Translations under genes and position numbers: made by a program
Part shown: positions 11,961 through 21,776 of the stretch, in pieces
Layout: each line of letters begins with the position of its first letter
Numbering within the stretch: position 1 is the first letter of the stretch
The notes under the pieces: model-generated
The model's database searches: none
What the model saw: only the letters and a program-made list of their open reading frames with translations
What the model was told of the DNA's origin: nothing
Source: Culex pipiens pallens
Taxonomy: Eukaryota > Arthropoda > Insecta > Diptera > Culicidae
Reading direction: 5' to 3'
DNA length: 64,000 nucleotides
Assembly: GCF_016801865.2 (NCBI RefSeq)
Contig: NC_068937.1
Location: forward strand, 74,097,736-74,161,735

Positions 11961-12906
11961 TAGGATTTCGGTCATTCGATTATTTTTTGTATTTTTCAAT
12001 CCGACTGAAACTTTTTTGGTGCCTTCGGTATGCCTAAAGAAGCCATTTTGCATCATTAGTTTGTCCATATAATTTTCCATACAAAGTTGGCAGCTGTCCA
12101 TACAAAAATGATGTATGAAAATTCAAAAATCGGTATCTTTTGAAGGAATTTTTTGATCGATTTGGTGTCTTCGGCAAAGTTGTAGGTATGGATACGGACT
12201 ACACTAAAAAAAATGATACACGGTAAAAAAAATTTGGTGATTTTTTTATTTAACTTTTTATCACTAAAACTTGATTTGCAAAAAAACACTATTTTTAATT
12301 TTTTTTATTTTTTGATATGTTTTAGAGGACATAAAATGCCAACTTTTCAGAAATTTCCAGGTTGTGCAAAAAATCATTGACCGAGTTATGAATTTTTTAA
12401 TCAATACCAATTTTTTCAAAAAATCGAAATTTTGGTCGCAAAAATTTTTCAACTTCATTTTTCGATGTAAAATCAAATTTGCAATCAAAAAGTACTTTAG
12501 TGAAATTTTGATAAAGTGCACCGTTTACAAGTTATAGCCATTTTTAGGTGACTTTTTTGAAAATAGTCGCAGTTTTTCATTTTTTAAAATTCTCTATATT
12601 TTGCTTCTTCAGACTTTGTTGATACGACCTTTAGTTGCTGAGATATTGCAATGCAAAGGTTTTAAAACAGGAAAATTGATGTTTTCTAAGTCTCACCCAA
12701 ACAGCCCACCATTTTTTATTGTCAATATCTCAGCAACTAATGGTCCGATTTTCAATGTTAATATATGAATCATTTGTGAAATTTTCCGATCTTTTCGAAT
12801 ACAATATTTTCAAATCAAGACTAACATTTCAAAAGGGCCAAACATTCAATATTACGCCCTTTTAAAATGTTTGTCTTGGTTTAAAAATTTTGAAAATATT
12901 GTTTTC
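11961..12906. mobile_element. Half of a palindromic repeat (CTTCGGCAAAGTTGTA family)
   Basis: It contains TTTGGTGTCTTCGGCAAAGT at about 12,160 and the block starting CAATATCTCAGCAACTAATG (12,723), both found again in the palindrome at 48,498-50,421. Only one arm plus the turn is present; at 12,906 it is cut and joined to the next arm. No coding sequence is seen. Confidence 0.6.
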
Positions 12907-13851
12907 GCAGCACCATCTTCCACCGGAAGATTTTGGGGCCTCCATCGTTCCGGTAGCCATCATTTGCATTGGACAAATCCGGTCATTTCGACAACGGAAT
13001 TCTCGTTTTTATTCAGATAAGTATTGTTTGCTTTCATTTTGTAGAAGTTACATTTAATAATTATTGTAAAGGCGGAGTATCTTTACAAAAATGATTTACA
13101 TTTTCATTTTAGAATTGATACTTTGTGTTCTCTTCTCTTTCACAGGACAGCAATTTCTGGACAACCATCATCATATCATAGTATTCATCATAGGGAATTG
13201 ATTGGATGGATTTTGAGATCATTTACAAAGTATGTTAAAAAATATTGTTATGTGAACATATCACTTTTTATCAATTGGATATTCAATACATGTCAATTCC
13301 CGTTTTTTTTAAAGATAATGGGTCTTAATTGAAAACATTCATGGTGTTAATTTTTGAGATATTACCCTTAAAACTACTTTTGAGAAAAACTTCTTGCAAA
13401 TTGTAATTCTCGCTTACTTTTTAAAAAGGTCCTATGTAAATAGGAAACTCATGGCGCTTTGGTGGTTTTGAAAAAGTAATCTAGAATTATTTATTGGCAA
13501 AAATAAAAAGTAATCTAAAAATATGCAATTTACCATTTCAAAAAGACGATTACACCAGCTGTATGATTAACGCTTTTTTCATTCGTATTCAGTCATACTT
13601 TCGTTTTGCAAAATCATCTTCAATTAAAGTAATCTGGTTTATGGTACCCATGTTTATTAATGTTAACCCCAAATCAAACAAAACAATCAATTTATGTAAA
13701 TAAGTTAGACTCAAGTACATTTATATATTTTCAGAAAAAAAACACCAATATATCACTTGTTTTCATAGTTCTTTTATGTTTTCAGATGACAGTTTTGACA
13801 TAAAAAAAAACTTCTTCTGACTATTTTTTTGTAAACAGTGCATTGGGCTTA
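12907..13851 (+). repeat. Arm of subfamily B, copy a (outer half at 19,186-19,690)
   Basis: It matches 32,510-33,316 in the same orientation and 25,530-26,435 inverted. It includes the splice-like cassette: TTCAG then ATAAGT at 13,017, a pyrimidine tract ending CACAG at 13,145, and GTATGT at 13,230. The arm is interrupted at a TA by the element at 13,852-19,183 and resumes at 19,186. Confidence 0.75.
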
Positions 13852-14252
13852 CACACTTACCAAAAATCATGATTTTCTGAGTTCAATATCCCACTTTTTA
13901 TACGATTTTTTGAGTTCAGGTACTACAACCATAAAAATGGTTAATCGTATGAAAAGTGGGATATTTTTTTTTTCTGTTTTAAAGAGGTTTTATTTAACAT
14001 ATTTCGCGTAGTTTACAATTTGTTAGTCAAGTTTCGAGACCCTATGTTTTTCGGTTGTTAACAATCGTCTAGATTTACAATCATTGAGTGATCTTTAATT
14101 TCTTTTTGTGTGGGGTTTCTTAAAATTTTAAAAGATGTTCAAAACATTTTTAAAGTACTTTGCAAAAACTGCTTTGTTATTCCATCGAGCGTCGCGTATT
14201 TCTTTTTTGAACTTCTCTAGGCAGCCCATGCCATCTAATCCGTAATTCGTTA

Positions 14253-14575
14253 AGTAAAGTAAAGTAAATCTTTCCCAGTTCCTGAGGGGAACACCCTTGA
14301 AGAGTATCGGGGCCGGCATTTACAAAGCGGATTCAGTGGCAGTTTCATTCTCAACTTAATGTTAACATGTTAAGGTTAATGTTAACATTCCATAGGTCGC
14401 CTCCCTAAGGTGTCGTGATAAGGTCCAGTTTGTGACGATACACTACCTTCCCTTTACTAAGCAATCGAATCCAGAAGGGAAAAGATCACCAGTTGTGTTG
14501 GTCCGAGCCGGGATTTGAACCCCGATCTACCGCTTACGAGGCGGAAGCGTTACCACTAGGCTACGTTGCTCGGTC
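14253..14575 (-). mobile_element. tRNA-headed SINE (323 bp) inside ORF2
   Basis: A 13-bp duplication CCGTAATTCGTTA flanks it (14,240-14,252 and 14,576-14,588). On the minus strand it starts GGACCGAGCAACGTAGCC, with A box TAGCCTAGTGG and B box GGTTCAAATCC, and ends in a repeated CTTTA tail. The flanks encode the same residues LTNYG on both sides, so the ORF2 C-terminus continues cleanly past the insert to 14,128. Confidence 0.85.
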
Positions 14576-17037
14576 CCGTAATTCGTTAGATTAAATCTAA
14601 TTGCTTCACAGACCAGCCACAGACCCGCATTCTTTTTGTAGCTTTTTAAATTAAACTGTAATGCTATCAATTCTTCAGGATCTCTGGTGTTAATTCTAAT
14701 CCGAACCATAATAAGGTTTTTTATCCAGTTCCAAACCATAGAAGATTTATCGCATAATTTAATTCGATGAGTTATTGTGTCAAGATTACCACAAAATATA
14801 CAGTTTGGAGAATCTATTCCAGCTATTCCATGACGAAACATTTTACTTCTGGTTGGAATAAGTTCATTCAAAAGTGAGAAAAGGTACGTTTTTGTATCAG
14901 ATGATATAAATTTTTTATCAAGATTTTCGAAAATTAAGTCCCACTGAAGATTTTGCATTTCTGTTTGCATACGTGGCTTGATACTCATTTGATCAATAAA
15001 ATAATTATAAAATAATTTACTCGTGTTCAGCACTGTTCGAGGTTTTAATTCAATAGCAAGATTAATCCATTCCCGCGCATTTCTCGTTACATGACGGTTG
15101 TTACTTTGCGCAATCATAAAATCATCGACCGAGGAACCAGAATTAGTTTTGAAAAATAAGATATTTTTAATAAATAGACTTTTACATTTTGCTTCTACGT
15201 CTTCCAATGCAAGACCTCCTTTATAAATTGGAAGGTACAATTCATTCTTTGCAACGCTATAAAAGTAACCTTGCCAAAGAAACTTAAAACAGATTCTTCT
15301 TATCTCAGCTATATGTTTATTATTTGGAGGGAAAATTTGAGCGATGTACCATAGTTTAGAAAGCACGTATGTATTTAAAATAAATGCTTTTTGAAAAAGG
15401 TTCAATTTTCGACGATGATGTAGTGAAATTGTATATTTAAGTTTGTTAATTAGATCTTTATAATTTTCTGAAAAGGTTGTGTCAAAATTACGATGGAATG
15501 TTATGCCTAGTATTTTCAAATCATCGACTTCTTTTATCTGGTGTGGCCCTGAACTACAGTTGTTAAATCTCAGAAACTGAGATTTACCGGTGTTGATTTT
15601 GATTTTAGCATAAATGCTAAAGTAGTTAATCAGTTCTAAGGCCTTATCAAACTCATGATCGTTTCTAATGAGTAAGCTAATGTCATCTGCATAAGCTATT
15701 ACTTTTACAAAGCAATCGCCTATCAAACAACCTTTAACCGACTCAAAAAGCATACGAATCAAGGGTTCAATGTATAAACAGAAAAGAGCCATACTCAATG
15801 GGCATCCTTGCCGAACTGAACATTCAATTTTGAAAGGATCCGTAAAAAACCGTTGAATAACACTTTAGACGTTGTAGAGACGACTAACGCAGCGAATAAA
15901 ACCATCTGGAAGTCCAAACTTTTTCAATATTTTCCACAGAACTTCATGATCCACGCTGTCAAAAGCTTTTTCTAGATCGATACTAAGTAAAAGATTTTTA
16001 AAATGTTTGGTCTGTTTTGATTTGATTAATACATTTCGCAATGTTCTAAGAACGTTAACACAGGATGTCTCTGAGATACAAGCTGACTGTCCAGGGCCAA
16101 TCAATTTCTTCATCATGGGTTGTAATCTATTCTAAAGAATTTTAGTAAAGATTTTATAGTCTGTATTAAGCATGCTTATGGGTCGCCTATTGTTAAGGTC
16201 ATGAGGATCACCTTTTTTAGGGATGAGTGAAATTATTCCGGCTGAGAAATGTACTGTTAAATAAGTTTAACATGTCTGTATTTAAAATATCAAAGAATGT
16301 CTTATAAAAATCATAGTTTAAACCATCGGGTCCTGGTGAAGAGTTATTCGAAGCATTGAAAATAGCATCTTTTAATTCTTGTAAATCTATTGGTTTGGAA
16401 AGAGTATCACGTTCGGCATCGTTAAGCGTCTTTGTGATATGCTTCAAAATATCATCATTATCTGGCCCACTTTCAGCTCGTTTACTAAAAATTCCCTTAA
16501 AATGGTCAAAGATCTTTGATTTTAGTTCTGATGTGTTTGAAGTAACTTTGTTGTTTATGCGTAGACTGAAAAGCTTTGATGGTGTTGAATTTTTTATCCT
16601 AGATGTTATTTGATAAATACTAAGTTTCTCATTTTCAATTAAATTACTAGTTCGAAAAGTATAGCGATAAAATCTTAATTTATTTTGCTCTATTTCCATT
16701 AATTTTGATTTAACAATTTTCATTTCAGAACATACGTTCTCTCCTTCTTTTTGCTTTTCAAAAAGTTCATTAAGACAACGATAGTAAAAGCTTTTCTCTC
16801 GAATTGTTTGTTGATTACTTTCAAAGCTTATTTTTTTAAAGAAACTTTTTGATTTTGTTTTCATTACTTCATTCCACCAATAGCATAAGTTTATAAACGA
16901 ATTCCGATTTCTTAGTCCATTGTACATTGCCGTAAATTGCGTCAAAATTTCATTGTCATTGAGAAAAAAGGAATTTAGTTTCCAGAAACCACGACCTATG
17001 AAAATATTAGGAACATTGTCTTTTAAATTGAGTTTAA

Positions 17038-17108
17038 GCCTTTCAGGCCTGATGGGTCATATATGACCCAAATATCAAAGCTTTTTTGAAAATTCAGGCC
17101 CGAAAGGG
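17038..17108. mobile_element. 71-bp TTAA-target MITE inside ORF2
   Basis: TTAA lies on both sides (17,034-17,037 and 17,109-17,112). The ends GCCTTTCAGGCCTGA and CCCTTTCGGGCCTGA are inverted with two mismatches. Taking the element and one TTAA away restores one reading frame from the endonuclease motif SDHHGVLV into the linker (next residues KLNLKDNVPN). piggyBac-type target choice is inferred from TTAA and the CCCTTT end. Confidence 0.85.
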
Positions 17109-17996
17109 TTAACAAGTACGCCATGGTGATCAGAAAAGCTTAAGGGTATTGTTTTAATACAAGATATTTGATTAATAAATTCATTCGATGCATAAAATCT
17201 GTCTAAACGTGATTTGGATTTACCTCTAAAAAATGTAAAGTTAACTCGAGATTTCAATAAGGTTTGTTCAACGTCTTTCAATTCTAGTCCAGAAATCAAA
17301 TTTTGCAGTCCGTTGCAATAATTCTTAACTGCTCCATTCATGTCTTCAGCCGAAAGTATACAATTAAAATCACCAACTATTACATTTTCCTTGCCATACG
17401 CAAGATGAATCAAAATGTCTTCATTAAATAACGTGTCTCTTTCCTTTTTCTGGTTGCTTCCACTATGTGCATAAATATTTATAAAGTTAATAGAGTCAAC
17501 GCAAACGGATGATATTCTACCGTTTTCATTCAAAATTATATCAGAATATTGTAAGTTATTTCGTAAAAGAATTCCAGTTCCCTTATTATCAGCGCTAATA
17601 TTTACAATTGCTGTATGCGAATTCAGGAATGCAAAATTTTCAAATGATAGTTCTTGAATAAAAATAATGTCTAAGTCGTTGTTCCATATAAAATCTTTAA
17701 GTAGTGATTTTTTCACGTCGGAATTGATAGCATTTAGATTAGCGGTAGCAATATTACGAACTAGTGGCATAAGCGGCTACTGAAATTCGAAAAAGTTTGA
17801 TAAAATCTCAAGTAAATCATCGGAACCGGGTTGAACGCACAATGTTTTGAACATCTTTACCTCCTCTTTGTTTTTTACGTTTTTTATACCCACACACACA
17901 CACATTCATACTCTGTTACGCAAAATGCAGGTCGCAAAACTACCATTCTCCTCCTTTTTCGCACGAAATACCCTCCTTCTCCATCATCACTTAATT

Positions 17997-19076
17997 CTAC
18001 TTACGTGGTCGACCCCTTCCCTTCCCCCCCTTTCCCCCCTTTCCACCCTTTCCCTCTTTCCCATTCTTCCCCCCGTTTCCCCCAGTACCTTCAGGCCGGA
18101 TCAGGCTGCGAGAGCGAGATCGGTTCACCAACTGTTCGAGTACGTTGCGTGAACTGCTTCGGGGCTTACGATGCTTATCGCCGCCGAGATCGGGCGATTC
18201 GTCAGCGCCGGATTCCTCCTCTCGCTCATCTTCTTCGTCGTCGTCCATCTCGTTGTCGTCGCCTGCTTCTTCCGGCGTCGGCGATATTCCGCGATCGGGA
18301 TCGCGCGGTTGTATTGGTGGCTTGTTTTGTGGTGTCAACGTGGTCATGTCGGTTGGTAGTGTGAGATCGGTTGCGTTGTTGACTGCGATCGCCCCTGCGA
18401 CGATGGCACTGAAAGATCCGGCTGGCGCCGAAGACTTCAAGCTCGCTATCTTCGGGCAGTTGACCTTGATGTGTCCTTCCAGCTTACAATAGAAACATCT
18501 ATTCTTTAAACCTTCATAGTACAAGCGTGCTTTGAAGTGACCGATGTAGAGGTTAGGCGGTATCTCCTTGGCGATCTCCATGTGGACGCCACGCACACCA
18601 CTGTATACCGTGTAGCCGTATTCCGTTGGGTAGCGTTCCCGGACATGTTGCCGAATGGTTCCAAATTGAGACAGAACGGCCGAAATGTCTTTCTCTTCGA
18701 TTTCTGGCGGCAAGTTAAAAATCCTCACGTACCTGAACAGCCGGCTGGCCACTTCCAGTTTCACCACGGCGGCTTGGCCATCGCTATGCACGAAACGGTA
18801 CTGCTCTTCTATTCTTCCGGTAAATTCTACGAAGGTCGGCTCATCCAAGAACTTGACGTAAAAACAGCGATCATTCTCGTCGCGGTAGATCGAGTGGACA
18901 TCCGTGGCCGGAATCTTCAAAACGTTCGCTGTGAACCGTAGCACGTCCACGTGGGCAGGAACTTTCGCTGCGTTTCCGAAAACCATTTTCAGCGTATTCT
19001 TACGGGTTTTGTCCATGATTGCTTTCCAGTAAATTCCTTTAGTTGAGGTTAAGGACACACGGCGTGTGCCGAACAC
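17997..19076 (-). CDS. LINE ORF1, zinc-knuckle nucleic-acid-binding protein
   Basis: An intact 359-aa frame upstream of ORF2 in the same element. Residues ~130-190 read like an RNA-binding (RRM-like) fold, and one CCHC knuckle CFYCKLEGHIKVNC (C-x2-C-x4-H-x4-C) sits near residue 205. The C-terminal third is low complexity: an acidic DDDEEDEREEE stretch, then SRSRS, then a glycine/lysine tail ending GRGRPRK. ORF1 proteins of this kind coat LINE RNA to form the retrotransposition particle. The first ATG gives a plausible start, but an internal methionine at residue ~21 could also serve. It is unbroken, unlike ORF2, so decay is either recent or tolerated here. GC content is higher than in the surroundings. 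Confidence 0.8.
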   Translation of the reverse strand: MFGTRRVSLTSTKGIYWKAIMDKTRKNTLKMVFGNAAKVPAHVDVLRFTANVLKIPATDVHSIYRDENDRCFYVKFLDEPTFVEFTGRIEEQYRFVHSDGQAAVVKLEVASRLFRYVRIFNLPPEIEEKDISAVLSQFGTIRQHVRERYPTEYGYTVYSGVRGVHMEIAKEIPPNLYIGHFKARLYYEGLKNRCFYCKLEGHIKVNCPKIASLKSSAPAGSFSAIVAGAIAVNNATDLTLPTDMTTLTPQNKPPIQPRDPDRGISPTPEEAGDDNEMDDDEEDEREEESGADESPDLGGDKHRKPRSSSRNVLEQLVNRSRSRSLIRPEGTGGNGGKNGKEGKGGKGGKGGKGRGRPRK

Positions 19077-19185
19077 AAAAGACTATTGTGTTGAAGAGTG
19101 CTCGTATAAACGTGTGTTGTCGTATCAACGTCCGAGCGATAACTGATATTGAACTCAGAAAATCATGATTTTTGGTAAGGGTGTA

Positions 19186-19690
19186 CTCAGTTCAGATAGC
19201 GCGATGCACTTTTACTTAAAAAATAAGCCCTTTTAAGTTTTCTGTCGAAAAATACCATCTGAAAATAAAAATGTATCATGGGAAGTTGCGAATTATGGAT
19301 TTGTAAGATTTCTTCACAAATCACAACTTTTCATGATACATGAATGTTTCTGGATGATATTTTTACGAACAGTTTTTTTCAGGCAAAAACCTGAACCTGT
19401 CATGATTTTTTTATGTTTCTGGATGATATTTTTTCGCACCAATTTTTTCAGGAAAAAGTAGAATTGGCCATGATTATTTCATGTTCCTGGATGATATTTT
19501 TCGGTACCATGACATGATATTTTTAAGTTCAAAATGTCAACTTGGTTTGATATTTTTTTGATGTTTCGTAGAGTAACTCATGTTACATTTTATGTTTCTA
19601 CATCTCTTAAGTCAAGCGTTCTGGAAACATGTCATCTTCATGTTTTTGGCAACATGACAAGTTTACCGTAAGATGTAATTTTCTGATCGG
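19186..19690 (+). repeat. Arm of subfamily B, copy a, outer part
   Basis: Reverse complement of 25,012-25,530. It ends with AAGATGTAATTTTCTGATCGGG-type terminus and abuts, at 19,691, the CCCGGGCAGAAAGTC start of the next unit. Confidence 0.75.
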
Positions 19691-20355
19691 GCCGGGATCC
19701 CGGGCAGAAAGTCGCATCATGGGACGAACAAAAAAATAACTTGAGTTGTTCTTGATATCATGGCATGTTTGATATTTGTTCCAAAAACTCTTAAAATGCG
19801 CGCCGAAATCTATGTTCCTTGCTATGTTTGTAGACTTTTTATCATCAGTTGATAAATTTTCATTTTCTCATGATATTACCGGACTTAGAAAAAATCGAAG
19901 GCCGAATTATTTTGGGACTTAGAAAAAAAAAATTGACCTCTTTATCATGAGATGATATTATTTTGTTTTATCATGTTTTCACTGGACTTAGCAAAATTTC
20001 GAAAGCCAAATTATTTTGGGACTTAGAAAAAATTTCGACCTCTTTATCATGAGATGATTTTTTCTAGTTTTATCTTGTTTTTGTTGGACTTAGCAAAATT
20101 TTCACTCCTCGACAAAATTTCACTTTTCCTACACTTAGAATATTTTTGAAAACCCGGGATTATGAGATGATTTACAAGGTTAAATTTTTTTCAAGCGGGA
20201 CTTAGCTAAAATGGCAGTTTTGTTAATGGACATTTTTATTGACTTTTTTCCACTTTAATTTACTTTAAATACACTAGTTAAACTAATCACATTAAAAAGT
20301 ATTTTACCGCATATAAAATTTCATCGCAAAGCGCAAAAATGAGCCCACGCGCTCG

Positions 20356-20395
20356 CTCACTCTCTCTTTTCTCTCTTCTTTCGTTCACTGCTCGC
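20356..20395 (+). promoter_or_regulatory. CT/GAGA-rich promoter-like box in the C arm
   Basis: A run of CTCGCTCACTCTCTCTTTTC lies just upstream of the GC-richer stretch. Equivalent boxes lie at 35,380-35,405 (C right arm), 27,246-27,268 and 31,668-31,690 (B arms). Downstream similarity (GACAGGAATC in C, AACAGGAATC in B) shows the boxes are homologous between subfamilies. Promoter activity is an inference. Confidence 0.35.
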
Positions 20396-21501
20396 ACGCA
20401 ACGCGCGAGACATGCCGTGACAGGAATCGGCAATCGGCAGACAGACAGCTTTTGCGTTCGTGGCGGGCTGGTTTGTTTACGTTTTCGCGCAGTAGTTTTC
20501 CACGGATAAATTGTAGTCCGCGAATCGCCGCGGGTTGTGAGTACGTTCTGTGGCCGAGGGAGTGTGTGTTCGTCCGTTCCGTGGCGTTCGGGAGCCGTGA
20601 TATGTTGTGTTTAAGTGATTGTTTGTGTTTTTGTGGCTGGGGGGTGAAGAGAAAGTTTGACGGGTGCAAGGAAAGTTTCGGCCAAGCCGCTGCACCAGAA
20701 AAGTAATTCTCTTGCCCAAGATGCTGCTGTGGATTAACGAGGAAAGGATTTTGGCGGATTCGCCAGGACAAGGGACAAGGGTTTGTTTACGTTTTTGGTG
20801 CAGTAGTTTTCCACTGATTAACAACAGCCCGCGAATCGCCGCGGGTTGTAAGTGCGTATTTTGGCCGTGGGAATGTGCGTTCGTTGGTGTCGTTTAATGT
20901 GAGAGTTGCGAAATGTTGTTATTTATGTGAAAGTTGATGTTTTTGTGGCTCGTTGGAGAAGAAAAAGTTACGTTAGCGGGTGCATTACAAAGCCGCAGTT
21001 CGCAGAATCGAAATCCTCCTGCCTGCATGTCGCTGGTCATCATTCCTCCTCCTCCTCCAGCAGGTGCTATCAAGACGCGGATCAACGTCGGAATGATTTT
21101 GGCGAATTTGACAGTTCTCGGTGGAGGAAAACAGCAGTTTCGATTTTTTTTGGTTTTTTGTCGTCGCGTCATCAGAATCGCGATTTGTGGAGGAACCGTA
21201 TTTGGTCCGTGTGTTTTCGCGAGTGCGCGTGTGATTGTTTACGTTTCTGAACCTTCCTCTTGTGATTCCGGAGGAGATGATTAAATTGTGTGGCTCGCAA
21301 GCAGTTTCACGGAGGAAGATGAGTCCACCTGAAGTGGCTACAGATGTTGGTTCTACTAGTCAACCGACAAATATTTTTCGACGATTTTTAAAACTCAGAT
21401 AAGTATTGCTTGTTTTCTTTTTCTTTGTTTACTATTGAATTTTTAATTATTCCATAAATTTTGTTTGAGAATTGATGCTTGTGTTTTATTTTCTCTTACA
21501 G

Positions 21502-21627
21502 ATCTACCAATAGGCATTTTCTGGACATTCGGCTTCTAGAATTTTGTTTACTTTGACCAATCAGCTGCAAAAATGTATTGTGCTGCAATCATATGCTCTC
21601 TGGATGCATTTGAAGAGGATTAACAAG
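21502..21627 (+). other. Splice-site-bounded cassette in the C left arm
   Basis: A 126-bp segment with an upstream pyrimidine tract and AG, and a downstream AACAAG/GTAAGT donor. Matching segments: 33,778-34,286 on the minus strand (115 bp without its MITE), and the B arms at 13,146-13,229, 26,106-26,190 (minus) and 32,745-32,828. No conserved protein was recognised across the subfamilies. Confidence 0.4.
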
Positions 21628-21776
21628 GTAAGTACGAGAATTATTATTTCAAAGTGAACCTATCACTTCAGTTTAGAAATTCTTTCAAACATTTCAATGT
21701 TTGTTTAGCAAAGTTCAGTTTTTCATACTGTTATTTATGCTGATTTTGAATACACATTATTGACTTTTGACAGATT

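Larger units (their letters stand above)
14128..17770 (-). pseudogene. LINE ORF2: endonuclease and reverse transcriptase, broken
   Basis: Order on the minus strand: APE-type endonuclease (17,770-17,112; IFIQE, GDFNC, SRLDRFYAS, SDHHGV), linker, RT (SPGPDG at ~16,330, DLEKAFDSVDHE at ~15,970, RQGCPLS at ~15,810, catalytic YADD at ~15,690), then a cysteine-rich CIFCGN region at ~14,810 and a C-terminal tail ending at 14,128. Breaks seen: a 71-bp TTAA MITE at 17,038-17,108; a frameshift near 16,240 (the correct frame resumes at FSAGIISLIP); an in-frame TAG at ~16,131; an in-frame TAA at 15,865-15,867; and the SINE at 14,253-14,575. The motifs are otherwise well preserved, so the copy is fairly young but cannot make a full ORF2 protein. 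Confidence 0.85.
13966..19144 (-). mobile_element. Nearly full-length non-LTR retrotransposon (L1/Tx1-like)
   Basis: On the minus strand: 5' region at ~19,144, ORF1 (19,076-17,997), ORF2 (17,770-14,128), then a poly-A (T run at 13,966-13,973). The target GATATT is duplicated at 13,960-13,965 and 19,145-19,150. It carries two nested insertions in ORF2, a SINE (14,253-14,575) and a TTAA MITE (17,038-17,108). APE-type endonuclease, RT and two-ORF layout are seen; the L1/Tx1 assignment rests on RT motif style and is an inference. Confidence 0.85.
13852..19183. mobile_element. TA-target MITE split by a LINE
   Basis: The ends are inverted over 39 bp with one mismatch (CACACTTACC and CACCCTTACC, then AAAAATCATGATTTTCTG). 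TA flanks both ends (13,850-13,851 and 19,184-19,185). The empty site GGGCTTACTCAG is recovered from the sister arm at about 25,520. Without the LINE the MITE is only ~155 bp and itself holds a small hairpin (ATCCCACTTTT and AAAAGTGGGAT). Confidence 0.85.
19691..21753 (+). repeat. Subfamily C palindrome, left arm
   Basis: Reverse complement of 33,711-35,985. From the outside in: CCCGGGCAGAAAGTCGCATC (19,697), GGACTTAG repeats (19,880-20,210), a CT-rich box (20,356-20,395), a GC-richer stretch, CTCAG then ATAAGT at 21,398, a tract TTCTCTTACAG ending at 21,501, and GTAAGT at 21,628. About 310 bp is tandemly duplicated in this arm only (from 20,468 and from 20,782, both starting GTTTGTTTACG). 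Confidence 0.75.

Noticed and set aside
14460..14575. Functional tRNA gene on the minus strand
   Set aside because: It is the head of a SINE inserted in LINE ORF2.
14527..14575. Residues after LTNYG in the open frame ending at 14,527 as part of ORF2
   Set aside because: They are encoded by the SINE, not by the LINE.
17831..18492. Plus-strand open frames opposite LINE ORF1
   Set aside because: Shadows of the GC-richer ORF1 on the minus strand.
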